A DNA stretch of 64,000 nt, taken from positions 7,322,449 to 7,386,448 of the forward strand of contig NC_058149.1 in NCBI RefSeq assembly GCF_011075055.1, read 5' to 3'. The translations under genes were made by a program, and so were the position numbers. This DNA is from Mangifera indica (taxonomy: Eukaryota; Streptophyta; Magnoliopsida; Sapindales; Anacardiaceae). Shown in pieces: positions 12,070 to 23,864 of this stretch. The notes below the pieces were generated by a model. That model did no database searches and was not told the origin of the DNA. It saw nothing but the letters and a program-made list of their open reading frames with translations. Position 1 is the stretch's first letter. The number at the start of each line of letters is the position of its first letter.

Positions 12070-12530
12070 AAAGATGAAGACGGACGATCTTTGTCTAAGA
12101 TGATGACGCGTCGTCTTCGTCTTTCAGATAAAGACTCATCCTTTTCATCTCAGATGAAGACCGATCATCTTCGTCTTTGACCGAAGATGGTCAAAGAGGC
12201 AAGTGAGAGAGACCGAAGGGAGAGATAAGGAGGGAGAGAGGACAACTGATGGCCGAAGAAGGAGAAATCAATGTCAGAGGAAGAAGAACAAACCCTAAAG
12301 GGTTTTTGTCACTTTCCAAACTTTGCGTGGGGGAAAATGTAAGTTTTTAAATATGAGAAAGGAAAATGTGATAAAACTTTAATTTTTTTAATAAATAATG
12401 GTTTTACCCTTAACTCTAACTGAGATATTTAATAAAAATTTGGTAATAAGTGAGTGTTTGGGTTTTTGAAAGCTGGAATGTGGGAGTTTGGGATTTCACT
12501 ATACCTTGGGTAGGAATAAGTCTTTTGGCC
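12070..12530. mobile_element. Hairpin (long-TIR, Mutator-type) element, right half only
   Basis: It matches the centre and right arm of the complete elements at 14326-15135 and 57117-57952. The left arm and part of OSC exon 3 are deleted together. The right edge GGCC at 12530 is followed by TTTTATTTA, the same nine bases that flank the complete copies. Confidence 0.82.
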
Positions 12531-12539
12531 TTTTATTTA

Positions 12540-13523
12540 TCATGAGATGGTTGTGATCTGCCTCTCTCTGCATGCGGGATGGATGCCTTTTGTCACATAA
12601 CAACAAATTAGTTTCTGATTCGATAAGATAAGAATCAAAGAATACTTCTTTCCTCTTGAATCCAACTTGTTTAAGTGTCCTTTAATGAAAAACTTGACAT
12701 AGATTATTGGATTAATCAGACAATACACTTTCACTGTCATACTCTTTATTTTAATTCAATATTTATTCAATTCACTTTTTACATTCGCTCATCTAATTAT
12801 TTCACGTTAAGATAGTTGGGGTAATCTTTTATTTAAAAAAATAAAATAGATTATTTTAAAGATTATTGGATATAAATCTATATTAGTCTAATAAAAATTG
12901 GTAAGTATAAATAATTATTGTGTTAATTTAGATATAATAAAATAAAACCAAAATAGTATTTTATTTAAATATTTTTGGGTATAATTATTCAAAAATATAT
13001 TTTGTATTACTTGTTATGTTAATTAAAAAAGAAGGTATTTTTACCTTAAAAAATTAATAAGTAAAAATATAATTTTAACAAAATCAAAATTACCTTAATA
13101 ATTTTTTAATATATAAAGTGAATTTGATAATAAAATTTATTCTTATAATACCTATCATATCATTATTGGTAATAGAAGTTACTGTAATATTTTATTATTT
13201 ATAAATAAAAAAGTAATATTAATAATAAATAATAAATTATTAAAATAATATATTATTACAATCAACTAATTAAAAGATTATTTAAAATTAGAAAAAAAAA
13301 TTGAAAAAAAAAGTAGCATGGAGAATATTATTGCTAAAATTAAATATAAGGAAAGGCTGGTTAGCCATCTCAACAAAAGGCACCCATTTCCAAAATTTTC
13401 CTGCCTTTTCAAAAATAATAAACATAATCCAAGGATTTTCCTATGAACCTATACGTTAGAATGAAAATAGAACAAAATAAGGGAATATAAAGATAAAATA
13501 AATATGTCTATTAGCAAGCATAC
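12540..13523. other. Intron 2 remainder of OSC-A, very AT-rich
   Basis: This stretch is homologous to 15145-16122 and 57962-58735 in the other copies. It is rich in A/T runs and holds no coding sequence. Small frames inside it are not conserved as proteins. Confidence 0.75.
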
Positions 13524-14032
13524 CAAGGCAGGAAGAAGAAACAAAGGGCCACTATAATCGCCAGGCCAGAAGCCATCCTCAGTTTGAAGAGTTGAATAGA
13601 ATCTCAGGCTTCTTCTCAATGTATTAGCCACCAATTCCTCTGTTATTTCTTCTTCACTTGTTATTTTCACTTTCACAGGAAGCAAATTCATCTCACATGG
13701 ACTCTCCTTTGCAAACTATAAAAATAAAAAACTTCAAAATCACCTTCAAAAAATATATAACTATAATCTAAATATAATGAATTTACCTGAAGTCTCATAA
13801 TAAGATCAGAACTATGCTTTTGTTGAAAGCGATTTTTGGTGAAGTGCTTCCGAAGAATTTCAACTTGTGCTTTTTCTTCAGGTGTTCAAAGCTCTGGTTT
13901 AAATTCCCAGAACTGTCTGCTGGTGTGATTGTTTACACTTTTAACACATCCATCATTTCCTTCTGAAATCTTCAGCTTCCACATTATTTTTATTTTATTA
14001 TTTCTCTACTTTCTAAGTTATGCGTAAAGAAC

Positions 14033-14040
14033 AATTTATA
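14033..14040 (-). promoter_or_regulatory. TATA-like element upstream of OSC-A
   Basis: TATAAATT on the minus strand lies 49 bases before the exon 1 ATG. The same box at the same spacing is present in copies C, D and E. Confidence 0.55.
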
Positions 14041-14165
14041 GACATTCTTGTGACAGCACAACTACAAATTACGCTATTAGAATAAGGTCAAAATCAGTTG
14101 CTTCCAGAATTATTTCTAATTTTTTTGTCCAAAGATTCTTTCCACAACTTCCGAAAGCTCAAATT

Positions 14166-16122
14166 CATTGATTTAGTAATCTTGCCATCATCCACTCAAT
14201 TTCATTAGAAATAAATATTCATATATGCAATTAAATATTTATAATTGTACAATAAATAAACTAAGTTTGTGGGCGTGACAATGTGGGGCAAGGATAAATT
14301 TTGAAAAGGAATAGAATTTTATTTAGGCCAAAGGACTTATTCCCACCTAAGGTATAGTGAAATCCCAACTCCATCCTCTAACTTTCAAAAACCTAAACAC
14401 CCACTTATAACCAAATTTCTGTAAAAAAATCTCATTTAAGATTAGGGGTAAAATCGTTATTTATTAAAAAAATTAAAATTTTATTACATTTTCCTCCCCC
14501 ATACATACAAACTTATATTTTCGCCAACCAAAGTTTGAAAAGTGCAAAAACCCCCCTTGGGGTTTGTTCCTCTTCCTTTGGCATAGATTTCTCCTTCCTC
14601 AGTTGTTGCTTGTCCTCCCTCACCCCTTATCTCTCTTCTGGTCTCTCTCCTTTGCCTCTCCAATCATTTTTTGTTGGAGATGAAGACAGACGGTCTTTGT
14701 CTAAGATGATGACACGTCGTCTTCATCTTTCAAATGAAGACTCATCCTTTTCATCTTAGATGAAGACCGATCATCTTCGTCTTTGACCGAAGATGGTCAA
14801 AGAGGCAAGTGAGAGAAACCGGAGGGAGAGATAAGGAGGGAGAGAGGACAACTGATGGTCAAAGAAGGATAAATCAGTGCCGGAGAAAGAGGAACAAACC
14901 TAGAGGGTTTTTGTCACTTTTCAGACTTTGTGTGGGGGAAAATGTAAGTTTTTAAATATGGGAAAGGAAAATGTGATAAAACTTTAATTTTTTTTATAAA
15001 TAATGGTTTTACCCTTAACTCTAACTAAGATTTTTAATAAAAATTTGGTAATAAGCGAGTATTTGGGTTTTTGAAAGCTGGAAGGTGGGAGTTTGGGATT
15101 TCACTATACCTTGGGTAGGAAGAAGTCTTTTGGCCTTTTATTTATCATGAGATGGTTGTGATCTAGCTCTCTCTGCATGCGGGATGGATGCCTTTTGTCA
15201 CATAACAACAAATTAGTTTCTGATTCGATAAGATAAGAATCAAAGAATACTTCTTTTCTCTTGATTCCAATTTGTTTAAGTGTCCTTTAATGAAAAACTT
15301 GACATAGATTATTGGATTAATCCGACAACACAATGTCATACTCTTTATTTTAATTCAATATTTATTCAATTAACTTTTTATATTCGCTCATCTAATTATT
15401 TCATGTTAAGATAGTTGGGGTAACTTTTTATTTAAAAAAATAAAATAGATTATCTTAAAGAGTATTGGATCTAAATTTATATTAGTTTAATAAAAATTGG
15501 TAGGTATAAATAATTATTGTGTTTATTTAGATATAATAAAATAAAACTAAAACAGTATTTTATTTAAATATTTTTGGGTATAATTATTCAAAAATATATT
15601 TCGTATTACTTGTTATGTTAATTAAAAAAGAAGGTATTTTTACCTTAAAAAATTAATATGTAAAAATATAATTTTAACAAAATCAAAATTACCTTAATAA
15701 TTTTTTAATATATAAAGTGAATTTGATAATAAAATTTATTCTTATAATACCTATCATATCATTATTGGTAATAGAAGTTATTGTAATATTTTATTATTTA
15801 TAAATAAAAAAGTAATATTAATAATAAATAATAAATTATCAAAATAATATATCATTACAATCAACTAATTAAAAGATTATTTAAAATTTGAAAAAAAATT
15901 TGAAAAAAAAAGTAGCATGGAGAATATTATTGCTAAAATTAAATATAAGGAAAGGCTGGTTAGCCATCTCTACAAAAGGCACCCATTTCCAAAATTTTCC
16001 TGCCTTTTCAAAAAAAATAAACGTAATCCAAGGATTTTCCTATGAACCTATACGTTAGAATGAAAATAGAACAAAATAAGGGAATATAAAGACAAAATAA
16101 ATATGTCTAATAGCAAGCATAC
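14166..16122. repeat. Duplicated OSC intron 2 segment (copy B) joined to the 5' flank of copy A
   Basis: At about 14165 the 5' flank of copy A stops and sequence homologous to intron 2 (as at 56960 onward) starts, beginning AAATTCATTGATTTAG. It carries a complete hairpin element (14326-15135) and the AT-rich intron tail. No exon 3 or later exon lies between this join and exon 1 of copy A, so B is a truncated duplicate. Confidence 0.85.
14326..15135. mobile_element. Hairpin (long-TIR, Mutator-type) element, complete, 810 bp
   Basis: The ends are GGCCAAAGGACTTATT and its complement AAGTCTTTTGGCC. The two arms are inverted copies of each other over roughly 350 bases, with a centre made of repeated GATGAAGAC-type motifs that can themselves pair. 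It is flanked by the direct repeat TTTTATTTA (14317-14325 and 15136-15144), a 9-bp duplication as made by Mutator-type transposases. It encodes no transposase and so is non-autonomous. Confidence 0.85.
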
Positions 16123-16297
16123 CAAGGCAGGAAGAAGAAACAAAGGGCCACCATAATCGCCAGGCCAGAAGCCATCCTCAGTTTGAAGAGTTGAATAGAA
16201 TCTCAGGCTTCTTCTCAATGTATTAGCCACCAATTCCTCTGTTATTTCTTCTTCACTTGTTATTTTCACTTTCTCAGGAAGCAAATTCATCTCACAA
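16123..16297 (-). pseudogene. OSC copy B: lone broken exon 2
   Basis: It matches OSC exon 2 ([20 protein letters not shown], then [16 protein letters not shown]) with an intact donor at 16121-16122. At about 16297 the upstream part of exon 2, intron 1 and all of exon 1 are deleted, and the sequence joins directly to OSC 5' flank (ACATTCTTGTGACAGC). An ATG-initiated frame continues across the join but is an artefact of the deletion. Confidence 0.88.
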
Positions 16298-18110
16298 GGG
16301 TGCTGACATTCTTGTGACAGCACAACTACAAATTACGCTATTAGAATAAGGTCAAAATCAGTTGCTTCCAGAATTATTTCTAATTTTTTTGTCCAAAGAT
16401 TCTTTCCACAATTTCCATAAGCTTTTAATAATGCTATATTTATCAGTTTAGAGACATTAACATGGATTTTCATTGATACTGTGATATGATTTTCATGATT
16501 TATATTTGACTTGTTTTCATAAATTTTATCCATGAAAACTGAAATATTTTTTATTTTATAATTTTTTTTATCTTTCTTTTTTCAAATTGAATTAATGCAA
16601 TAGTAAAACTATTAGAGATGTGAAATAAAATTGGGGTTTCAATAGGAAAGCCCAGTGCCTCGACCTTATTCCATAATGTTATGATAAAAGTAGCAAGTAT
16701 GGAGAGTGTAAGAGATATCACATATACTTGCAATAATACATTAGAGAGTGCTAAGCCAAACGTTGGGTACAACTAGTGGTGGAAAGTTGATACTAGAGTG
16801 CAACAAGTGATATTGAGAATAGACAATATGCAAAGTTCAATACCAATGCTTGGGGTGGATGTATGGAGGGGTATTGTGTGCCACAAGATAGAAGTAACTA
16901 TTTTCCAAGGGTGTTGTAATACGATAATGTATTTAAATCTAAAGATAATTGACATCCCTTTAGTCATTAATGAAAAAAGTAGCTTCTCTTTCAAGAGTAT
17001 CATCACGAATTCACACAATAACTAAATCTTGTCCGAAGGAATTGATGTTCTAATTTGGAACCACTAGGTTGTGCCATGAGTTGAATACTCGAAAGATTGT
17101 GTAGTGGGCAGTTACAAGTACTATATGCACAAGGGTGTGCATTCAAATGGGTGTGGCAAAGTGTCACAACCTTATTCTACAATGTTGTGACGAGCAATAG
17201 GTTTGGAGAGTGTCCAAGTTTTTATGATTTTGTAAACATTCAAGAGGAGTATAATATCTAAGACTCAAGATGTGTTTCCATTATTCACATTGACAATGCT
17301 TCATATGATTCTGTAAGAGTGAGGTGTTCTACAAATGATCTTAAGTTTTAAAATCACAACCAAATTTGTATAGATAGGTTTTCACCTTAAACTTATTTGA
17401 TTGATTCGAATTCTAGCTCCAATTTCAGTTATCTAATACTGTTCACATATATCTTTTTAATTCCCCAAAAACTCAACTACTTACAAGTTATAATGCAGGC
17501 AAAATTAAATTGTGATTCATCTTATTTTGTTTACAAATGTGCCTCTAACTAAAATGCACTTTAAACTATAAAAATTAATTTACAAAATATAAAGGAAAAA
17601 AGTAACAATCCAGATGGACTTTACATGAGAATCAATTCCAAACGACAAAGTAGTGAAGAAGTCTCTCTAAGTGTCATTGTAATTTTGAATTGGAAATAAC
17701 CAAAATCATATCTCACTTGTTTCCCTTTCATAGTCAAGTAAAGATAAGATCAAAAAAATAAACATTTATCTAAAATTTTATTGGAATGTTGAGCCTTAAA
17801 ATAGAATCTGTAAGGTACAATAAGTAAAATTCAGCCAACTAAATCCCACCAAGAAACATTATACCAGTAAAAGGGTAATTTAGTTTCAACTCCAAATTTC
17901 CTACCATGGAATAAGGACTACCACAAAGCACATTCCTGGGGATAAATGATGGTTGCATACCTCCTCACACTTTTTGAGTTTCCCATTGTTTGAAAACAAC
18001 TCACCATTGATGCATTTCTAACATAAATTACAATACTATTTCATGCACTAGCATAATCTTAATTGTTGATGTGATTCTCATCACCAACTTATGCACGCAC
18101 ATTATCAATT
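16298..18110. repeat. OSC 5' flank, copy B
   Basis: It is homologous to 36660-38450 (copy C) and 61340-63150 (copy E). Short frames on both strands near 16551-17025 are kept in some copies but change length among copies, and no domain was recognised. Two internal stretches, about 16653-16712 and 17160-17219, are diverged copies of each other (each has CCTTATTC, then ATGTT and GGAGAGTGT). Confidence 0.75.
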
Positions 18111-18880
18111 TCATTGATAAGATAACATTAACCCATTTCATTAACCTCTTCCTTAGCATGTTGATAAGGTAACATTAACCCATTTCATTGAGTGTGTTAA
18201 TTAAGATGAATTATTAAATTAACAATTTTATATATTTTTTCAGTTAGTGCAGACTGCTTATGGTAGGGTCATTGGAAAGGGTCCACTTATATGTACTCTA
18301 TATACAAATTCAATCAAATTGAGGGTGAAACAAGATACTCAAACCATTCCTTCCTCGACTACAAAGCTTGAGGAAGCTTTCCTCAAATGCTACGATGAGG
18401 TTGCAACATCAAAAGACCATGAAGTATATTGCATAAGAGCAAAGTCCAAAGCCACTTTTTGGCACGCAGTTGTCGAGTTGTGTCAGTGGCTAACCAACGA
18501 TGTAAGTGGTATATATCCATTAACTTTGTTTAACTATTTTATACATTCATGAAAACATAAAACAATTTATGTTTTCTTATCAATTATCAATATGTAAATT
18601 CCTTCTTAGCACTACTACGTCAACACCATCATAGCAACACGTCGTTATCTCATAGAGTTAGACGATGGCCGACACATTCTTCATGGAGCATATAGACATA
18701 ACATACAATAGTTAGGATGACTACGAGTGGTCAAAGCTTTTCATAATGATGGTGGAGGCAGATTACACGCCGGGTTTATTTTACAAACCATAGGAGGTAG
18801 AGAATCAAGTATTATGTTATAGGGTTTTCAGGGCATTGGTAACTGGCATCACAATTAATTAAATATTAAAAAACAATCCT
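18111..18880 (+). pseudogene. DUF1985/Ulp1-type (Mutator-associated) peptidase fragment, copy 1
   Basis: The first exon, about 18245-18501, reads KGPLICTLYTNSIKLRVKQ and ends FWHAVVELCQWLTND before a GT donor. The second starts at 18591 (YVNSFLALLRQHHH in related copies) and later shows DDYEWSKLFI and LVTGI in shifted frames. WLTND...LALLRQ resembles the start of Ulp1-like C48 peptidase regions in Kaonashi-type Mutator genes; this family call rests on remembered motifs. The acceptor is AA rather than AG. The catalytic His-Asp-Cys part is absent. Just upstream, a direct repeat of AACATTAACCCATTTCATT occurs twice (about 18122-18190). Other copies: 38450-39239, 52640-53394, 63150-63930. Confidence 0.6.
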
Positions 18881-19778
18881 AACTAGGATACCCATTTTAG
18901 ACATATAATCATGAACATACAAAACACACATAGGGTGTTTTAGATTTTATACTTGTGTTTGTGACTCCTCCAAATCTTTATGTGGCTTGAGACTGAACGT
19001 TATCCAACCCTCAAGAGGCAGTGCCTTGGTATCCACGCAAAGCATGAACACGTAAGAGACAATCTAAAGAGAAGTTTGCTAGGTTTCTTTATGGATTATT
19101 TGTATTCACAGGAAAAATGAAAGAAAATAAAAAAACCTATGATTGTTGTTTCTATTGTGCTTATAGTCTCATTTTTTCCTTTAACTCTAATGTGCCTTAA
19201 ATATGTGCAGGTGTCTGAGTACAATAAGAATTTCATCCCAACCAGACATCGTCAACACACATGCACGGTTGGCATGTAAACATGCACAGTCGGTATGTTT
19301 CATAACATGCACAAATGGCACACAAGTGTGTCGCCTGACATATTTTTAAGGCATGCCCAAGTGGCACACAAGTGTGCCGCCTAACATGCACTTTGACCTT
19401 GCATAGCTAGACAAAATTAGTCCAGTAATGCCATGTCTTTTATAATTTGCATCATGGTTTTCCTTGGTGAAAAAATGGTCAACCAAACTCTCTCTTTCCT
19501 AAAACACATAAATTATCATTAAAAAATCCTCGTCTCTAGGTACGAATCAATCTCTATATACGTGTAACTCATAAATTATCTATCAAACTAATAGTGCCTA
19601 AATTCGAGCTGAATTTAGACACAAACCAAGATTGACCTCTAACAAAACATCCTGCTTGTCTTTTTAGCATCTTGCTTAGGACATAGTTCATGATCCCCTT
19701 GAACATTTTATGTCGAAATCCTTTTAGATACTAAGGTTCAAACAAAAACAAATCTACGATCTATATAAAGAGGTAACC
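18881..19778. repeat. Conserved unit block, copy 2
   Basis: It is the same block as at 8650 and 39240. Its right edge continues in the paralogue at 40125 straight into the OSC 3' flank; here a Tekay element interrupts at TAACC (19774-19778). Confidence 0.8.
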
Positions 19779-19871
19779 TGTAATACCCACAGGTATATTC
19801 CAGGGGTAATTATGTCTTTTGACACTGTTTTGAGATTTTTCCCATTTTAAATATATATATGTATGGGTGTG

Positions 19872-19912
<41 letters not shown>

Positions 19913-22049
19913 CAAAAAAAAGTCAAAAAAAAAGAAAAGCAAAAGACAAAGAGAAAAGAGAAAGAGATAAGGCTTTATATAAAAAGAGAAAAAGAAGACA
20001 AAAGAAGGAAACTTCAAGAATTTCCATCTTCTCCCGTAAAAACTCCAGCAGCCAGCCCTTACCTACTTGTTTTCTTCATTTTTAGAAGGAAAGTGGATGA
20101 TTTGAAGAGTTTGAAAGAAGAGTAAGGAAAGAAAAGAAGAATAAGCACCTTGGAAGTTTTGGTAACCAAAGATCTCCTTCCTTTCCGTTTCATCTATGCT
20201 TATATGCATGTTATGTGAATATGTTAGTGTGTTTTGGTATTGATTTAAAGTTGTCTTGGAAATAAAGGAAGCAAAACAAAGAGGAGGAAGCCAACTTGCA
20301 AAGATTTGGCTTGAAACAAGGTAAGGGATATCATCCTTGATATGTGACATGTTTTAGGCTTTTGGTTCCTTGGATCTATGTTATAAATGATGATTTTGAT
20401 GTTGAGGACTATTGTTTTGCCATTTGGGATGTCTATGTATGTGATTTTGTTCATGGCAGAAAGTTGCATAATATTTACAGTTTTTGCCACTGAGTTCATC
20501 CCATGTTTTGGCTGTATTATTTGATGAATTATGAGTGCTATTATATCTTGTTGGAAATCTATTTGAATCCTCTTTCCAATGATATATAGCTTGTATGAAT
20601 TAGAGATCATTTGGACTGTTAAAGATTTGTATGAACCGAAAGGACTGATTTACTAAATAAACAGAGGAGGCAGTTTTGTCACTGAGTTTATCTCACGTTT
20701 TGACTGCCTTATCTATGGAATTATGAGTGCTATTATATCTCGTTGGAAATCTCTTTGAATTATCTTTTCAGTTATATATAGCTTGCATGAATTGGGAATC
20801 ATTGGGATTGTTAAATATTGCATGAACCACAAGGACTGCTTTATCAAATAAACAGAGGAGGCAGTTTTTGCCACTGAATTTATCTGCTGTTTTGACTGCC
20901 TGATTGAATGAATTATGAGTGCTATTATAGCTTATTAGAAAGCTCTTTGAATCCTCGTTTCGATGATATGTAGCTTGTATGAATTAGGAACTGTTTGGAA
21001 TGTGAAATTGTATGAAAAAGAAGGCTGCCCTGTCAAATGAACAGGGTTGTGAACAGTATTTCACAATTTTGGAAAGGAAAAGAAAGGAAAGAAAGCAAAG
21101 AAAAGGAAAGGAAAGGAAAAAAAAAAAAACAAGAGAAAAAGAAAAGCAAGAAAAGGTTGGGACTCAAGATTTAGGGGTCGTCCCAAGAGTAATGTCTGGT
21201 GAGTTCTGAATAAATTTAAATAGAAGCAAAATTAGTAAGATATAAGACCCGCATGCATGCTATAACCTATGAGAGGGCACTTTACACTACACCGCCTGCA
21301 GTAGGGCACGCTCGCAGTAGGACACGTTCGTAGTAGGACATAGACCCCCAGTAAGGTCCGCTCGCAGTAGAGCATGCTCGCAGTAGAGCTCAATTCAGAT
21401 TCAAAAATAGTGTAGTGAAAGAAAAAAAAGCTTGAGCTTAGAAAAGTGTCAAATCCCTATAGTTAGCTTCCAGAAAGTATTAAATAGACACCAGATGGGA
21501 CAAAGTATGACCCAAATAGTAAAGAGTGAACTAAATTACCCCCTCAATCTCTTATAGAGGTTAGGATGTGAGGTTGAGTCCCAAAAGTGAGTTAGAACAG
21601 GAAAAAAAGATAGTTTACTTGATTCTTTCCCCTTACTGAGTGTTCTTATCACTCACTCCCTTTTCTTTCCTGATTGCAGGTACCAGTGATCGAGGTAGCT
21701 ACGAGGCAAGGTCAGGTCAGCATAGGTAGATCTGGCTGGAGCAGGTTATCTCTGGTTTATATTACATGCATACAGTGGCATGTTCTTATCGACTTTTGAC
21801 TTTTTGAGATTATGGTACAGTTGCATATGAATACTCCCTGTTTTCAGATACTTTCAGATGAGTCTTCATATGAGTATATACATCTTTTGTTCGCTTCCAG
21901 ATTTTTAGTTTTCTTGGAATACTTCCTAAACACTTTTAATGATGTGTTTATTTTAAAGTATTTTTAAAAAGAAAAAAATTAGACGCTCCGAATATTAATT
22001 CGTAACATTTCTCCTTCGGTGGGTAGTACTTCTAGGGAGGGATGTTACA
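19779..22049 (+). repeat. 5' LTR of the Tekay element (2271 bp)
   Basis: It starts TGTAATACCC and ends GATGTTACA. It contains a TA run (19873-19908), a purine-rich block (about 19911-20020), three tandem repeats of about 190 bp (20477-21052), a GGAAA-rich block (about 21066-21160) and a cluster of 16-base GCAGTAG-type repeats (about 21298-21390). The cluster has one unit more than in the 3' LTR. Confidence 0.95.
20477..21052 (+). repeat. Three ~190-bp tandem repeats inside the 5' LTR
   Basis: Starts at about 20477, 20670 and 20861 share CAGTTTTTGCCACTGA, GAATTATGAGTGCTATTATA and a TAGCTTG(T/C)ATGAATT segment. The same array is in the 3' LTR at about 27534-28108, so it was present before insertion. 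Confidence 0.85.
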
Positions 22050-22052
22050 AGT

Positions 22053-22064
22053 TGGTATCAGAGC
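22053..22064 (+). other. Primer binding site of the Tekay element (tRNA-Met)
   Basis: TGGTATCAGAGC begins three bases after the LTR and matches the standard initiator tRNA-Met primer site of plant Ty3 chromoviruses and Ty1 elements. Confidence 0.92.
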
Positions 22065-22236
22065 ATGATTTTGGAACCCAAAAGATGTTTTCTAAAACAA
22101 AATGGAGTAATCAAAGTAACATAGAGATGGAATACCCTTCAACCAAGCTGACCACCCCTACAGCCGATCACTGTAAGTTAAGTTTTCACTTCTACCTGCT
22201 GAGTTTTATGAAACTAATGTGTTCATTTCAGGACTT

Positions 22237-23307
22237 ATGAGTCAAACACCAGTAGATCCCTCTCAGAGGAGCTAGAATGAAGGAGCAACCCCTCAGGTAC
22301 CCTAAGGGGCACTCAGTGCACATGATGTGCGAGAGATTTTCAGAGAGATGATGAGAGAGCACAAAGGTGCTCCTACATAGGGAAGTGAGACGACTCATAT
22401 GCCGCCAATCCAGGGACATGATATAAGGGAGGTTACTTTAGCATCTACAGCAACCCTAGTGAGGACTCAGTTGCATCATATTTTCAACCTCCCTAGTATG
22501 CACCAACCTAAAAAATTTGATGGTGCAAGGGACCCAATTGCAGCTGAAGAGTGGTTGGAATCAATAGAGAGTGTCATGGCTTTGTTGGACATGACTGACC
22601 AAGAAAGAGTGAGATATGCCACTTATCTTTTCAAGTCAGGGGCAAGAATATGGTGGAACTTAGTCAGAGAGACAGTCAATGTCTCAGAAATGGCATGGTC
22701 AGAGTTTAGGCATCGATTTGAGGCAGAGTACAGAGGTGCCGATGTTACTTGTATCAAGGCCCAAGAGTTTATCAATCTAGTGCAAGGGACAAACTCTGTA
22801 AAAGAATATTCCACAAAGTTTAATCAATTGTCCCAGTATGCCCCCGAGATAGCTAGCACAAAAATGGGGCGTATGCAAAAGTTTGTGTATGGGCTGGATC
22901 CAGAGATAGCTCGAGATGTTATGACCAGGGCACAACCACCTAGAACTTATATAGAGGCCCTTGATAGAGCTTTGAGGGTAGAGGTTTTTGTTAGGAGAAG
23001 GTTTGGTCAGACCACAAGGCAAAAGGTTACACCTCCTTCTACCATGCCAGCTCCCCCGGTGAGTAGTAGTTCAGCTTCAGTACAGAGAGGCCCTTCTCTA
23101 GAGCGAGACAGGAAAGGTAAACGACCTTTCCAGTTCAAAGGCATGAAAAAGAACTGGAAGAGTGGAAAGAAACAAAGAGGACCTGAGATACCAGCTTGAC
23201 AGAAATGTGGGAAGCACCATAGAGGAGAGTGTTTGACAGGTCAGGCAGTTTGTTTCAGATGTCGTCAACCTGGACATATTGCTCGTTCTGTACAGCTGCC
23301 CCAGTGA
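22237..23307 (+). pseudogene. Tekay gag, interrupted
   Basis: The likely start is ATG 22237. The retrotransposon-gag domain occupies about 22500-22990, with PKKFDGARDPIAAEEWLES, then KSGARIWWNLV and SEFRHRFEAEYRG. A basic linker (KRPFQFKGMKKNWKSGKKQR) follows, then a zinc knuckle CFRCRQPGHIARS whose last Cys is missing because the frame changes near 23283. Stops in this frame are at 22273 (TAG), 22303 (TAA), 22378 (TAG) and 23197 (TGA). Downstream pol is in another frame, consistent with loss of one base in the knuckle; Tekay elements normally have one gag-pol frame. Confidence 0.9.
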
Positions 23308-23321
23308 GAATAGAGCAGTAG

Positions 23322-23864
23322 CAACCTATAGAAGGGGCCACAGCCAGAGTTTATACGATCACCCAGGGCCCAGCAGAGGCTAACCTATCAGCAGTCACGG
23401 GTCAGATTCTCTATCTTGATACTCTTATTTATGTTTTAATTGATTGTGGGGCTACTCATTGTTTTATAGCCAAGAGTTTGCTTGAGAGGTTAAAGTTGCA
23501 ACCTGTTAGAATAGCCTAGAGGATTATGATTGAGTTGCCTGATGGAGAGTCAATCATTAGTGAGATGATGCTACTAGGACAGAGTATTATGATTCAGGGT
23601 CGACAGTTACTAGTGGACCTGATTGTATTCAAAATGCCAGATTTTGACATGATTTTAGGGATGGACTTTTTGGGGAGATACGGAGCTGAAATTGATTGTA
23701 AAAAGAAGAAAGTGAGATTTAACCTAGACTTTGGAGATCAATTCGAGTTCGATAAGGGTCATATCCGGAGTTTGATGATCAGTATGTTAAAAGCTAGTAA
23801 AATATTGAAAAAGGGGTGTACAAGATATTTGGCTCATATAGTGAGTAAGGTTGAGTCAAGCCCA
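23322..23864 (+). pseudogene. Tekay pol: aspartic protease
   Basis: The catalytic motif reads LIDCGATHCF near 23436-23465, where DSGATHSF is usual, so both Ser positions are Cys. MPDFDMILGMDFLGRYGAEI near 23634 is the second conserved block. Stops at 23319 (TAG) and 23517 (TAG) bound the open pieces. The frame matches the rest of pol. Confidence 0.88.

Larger units (their letters stand above)
9592..13984 (-). pseudogene. OSC copy A: lanosterol/cycloartenol synthase-like pseudogene, 3' end missing
   Basis: Exon 1 13787-13984; 2 13524-13715; 3 12035-~12069 (cut); 4 11762-11956; 5 11413-11664; 6 10555-10992; 7 10064-10186; 8 9879-9977; 9 9747-9803; 10 9592-9638. Exons 11-15 are absent: the unit block joins directly below exon 10. 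Lesions seen: a TGA in exon 1 (13886-13888) where copies C, D and E read Gly; exon 3 cut by a deletion running into a hairpin element; single-base length changes at both ends of exon 4; catalytic Asp to Asn (SNCTAE, codon at 10085-10087); and loss of the GT donor of exon 10. It keeps GYNGSQ (the Tyr410 position). Exon sizes otherwise match copy C exactly. It shares the exon 4, 7 and 10 lesions with copy E. Confidence 0.93.

Noticed and set aside
16048..16323. 91-residue ORF with an N-terminal extension over OSC exon 2 in copy B
   Set aside because: The extension is created by the deletion join at about 16297 and by reading into intron 2.
16551..17025. Overlapping ORFs on both strands in the OSC 5' flank, repeated near 36888 and 61594
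   Set aside because: Similarity among copies comes from segmental duplication. Frame lengths differ, both strands are open by chance in AT-rich DNA, and no family is recognised.
19867..20085. ORFs starting with poly Tyr-Ile in the Tekay LTRs (also near 26883)
   Set aside because: They come from the TA microsatellite and the purine-rich tract.
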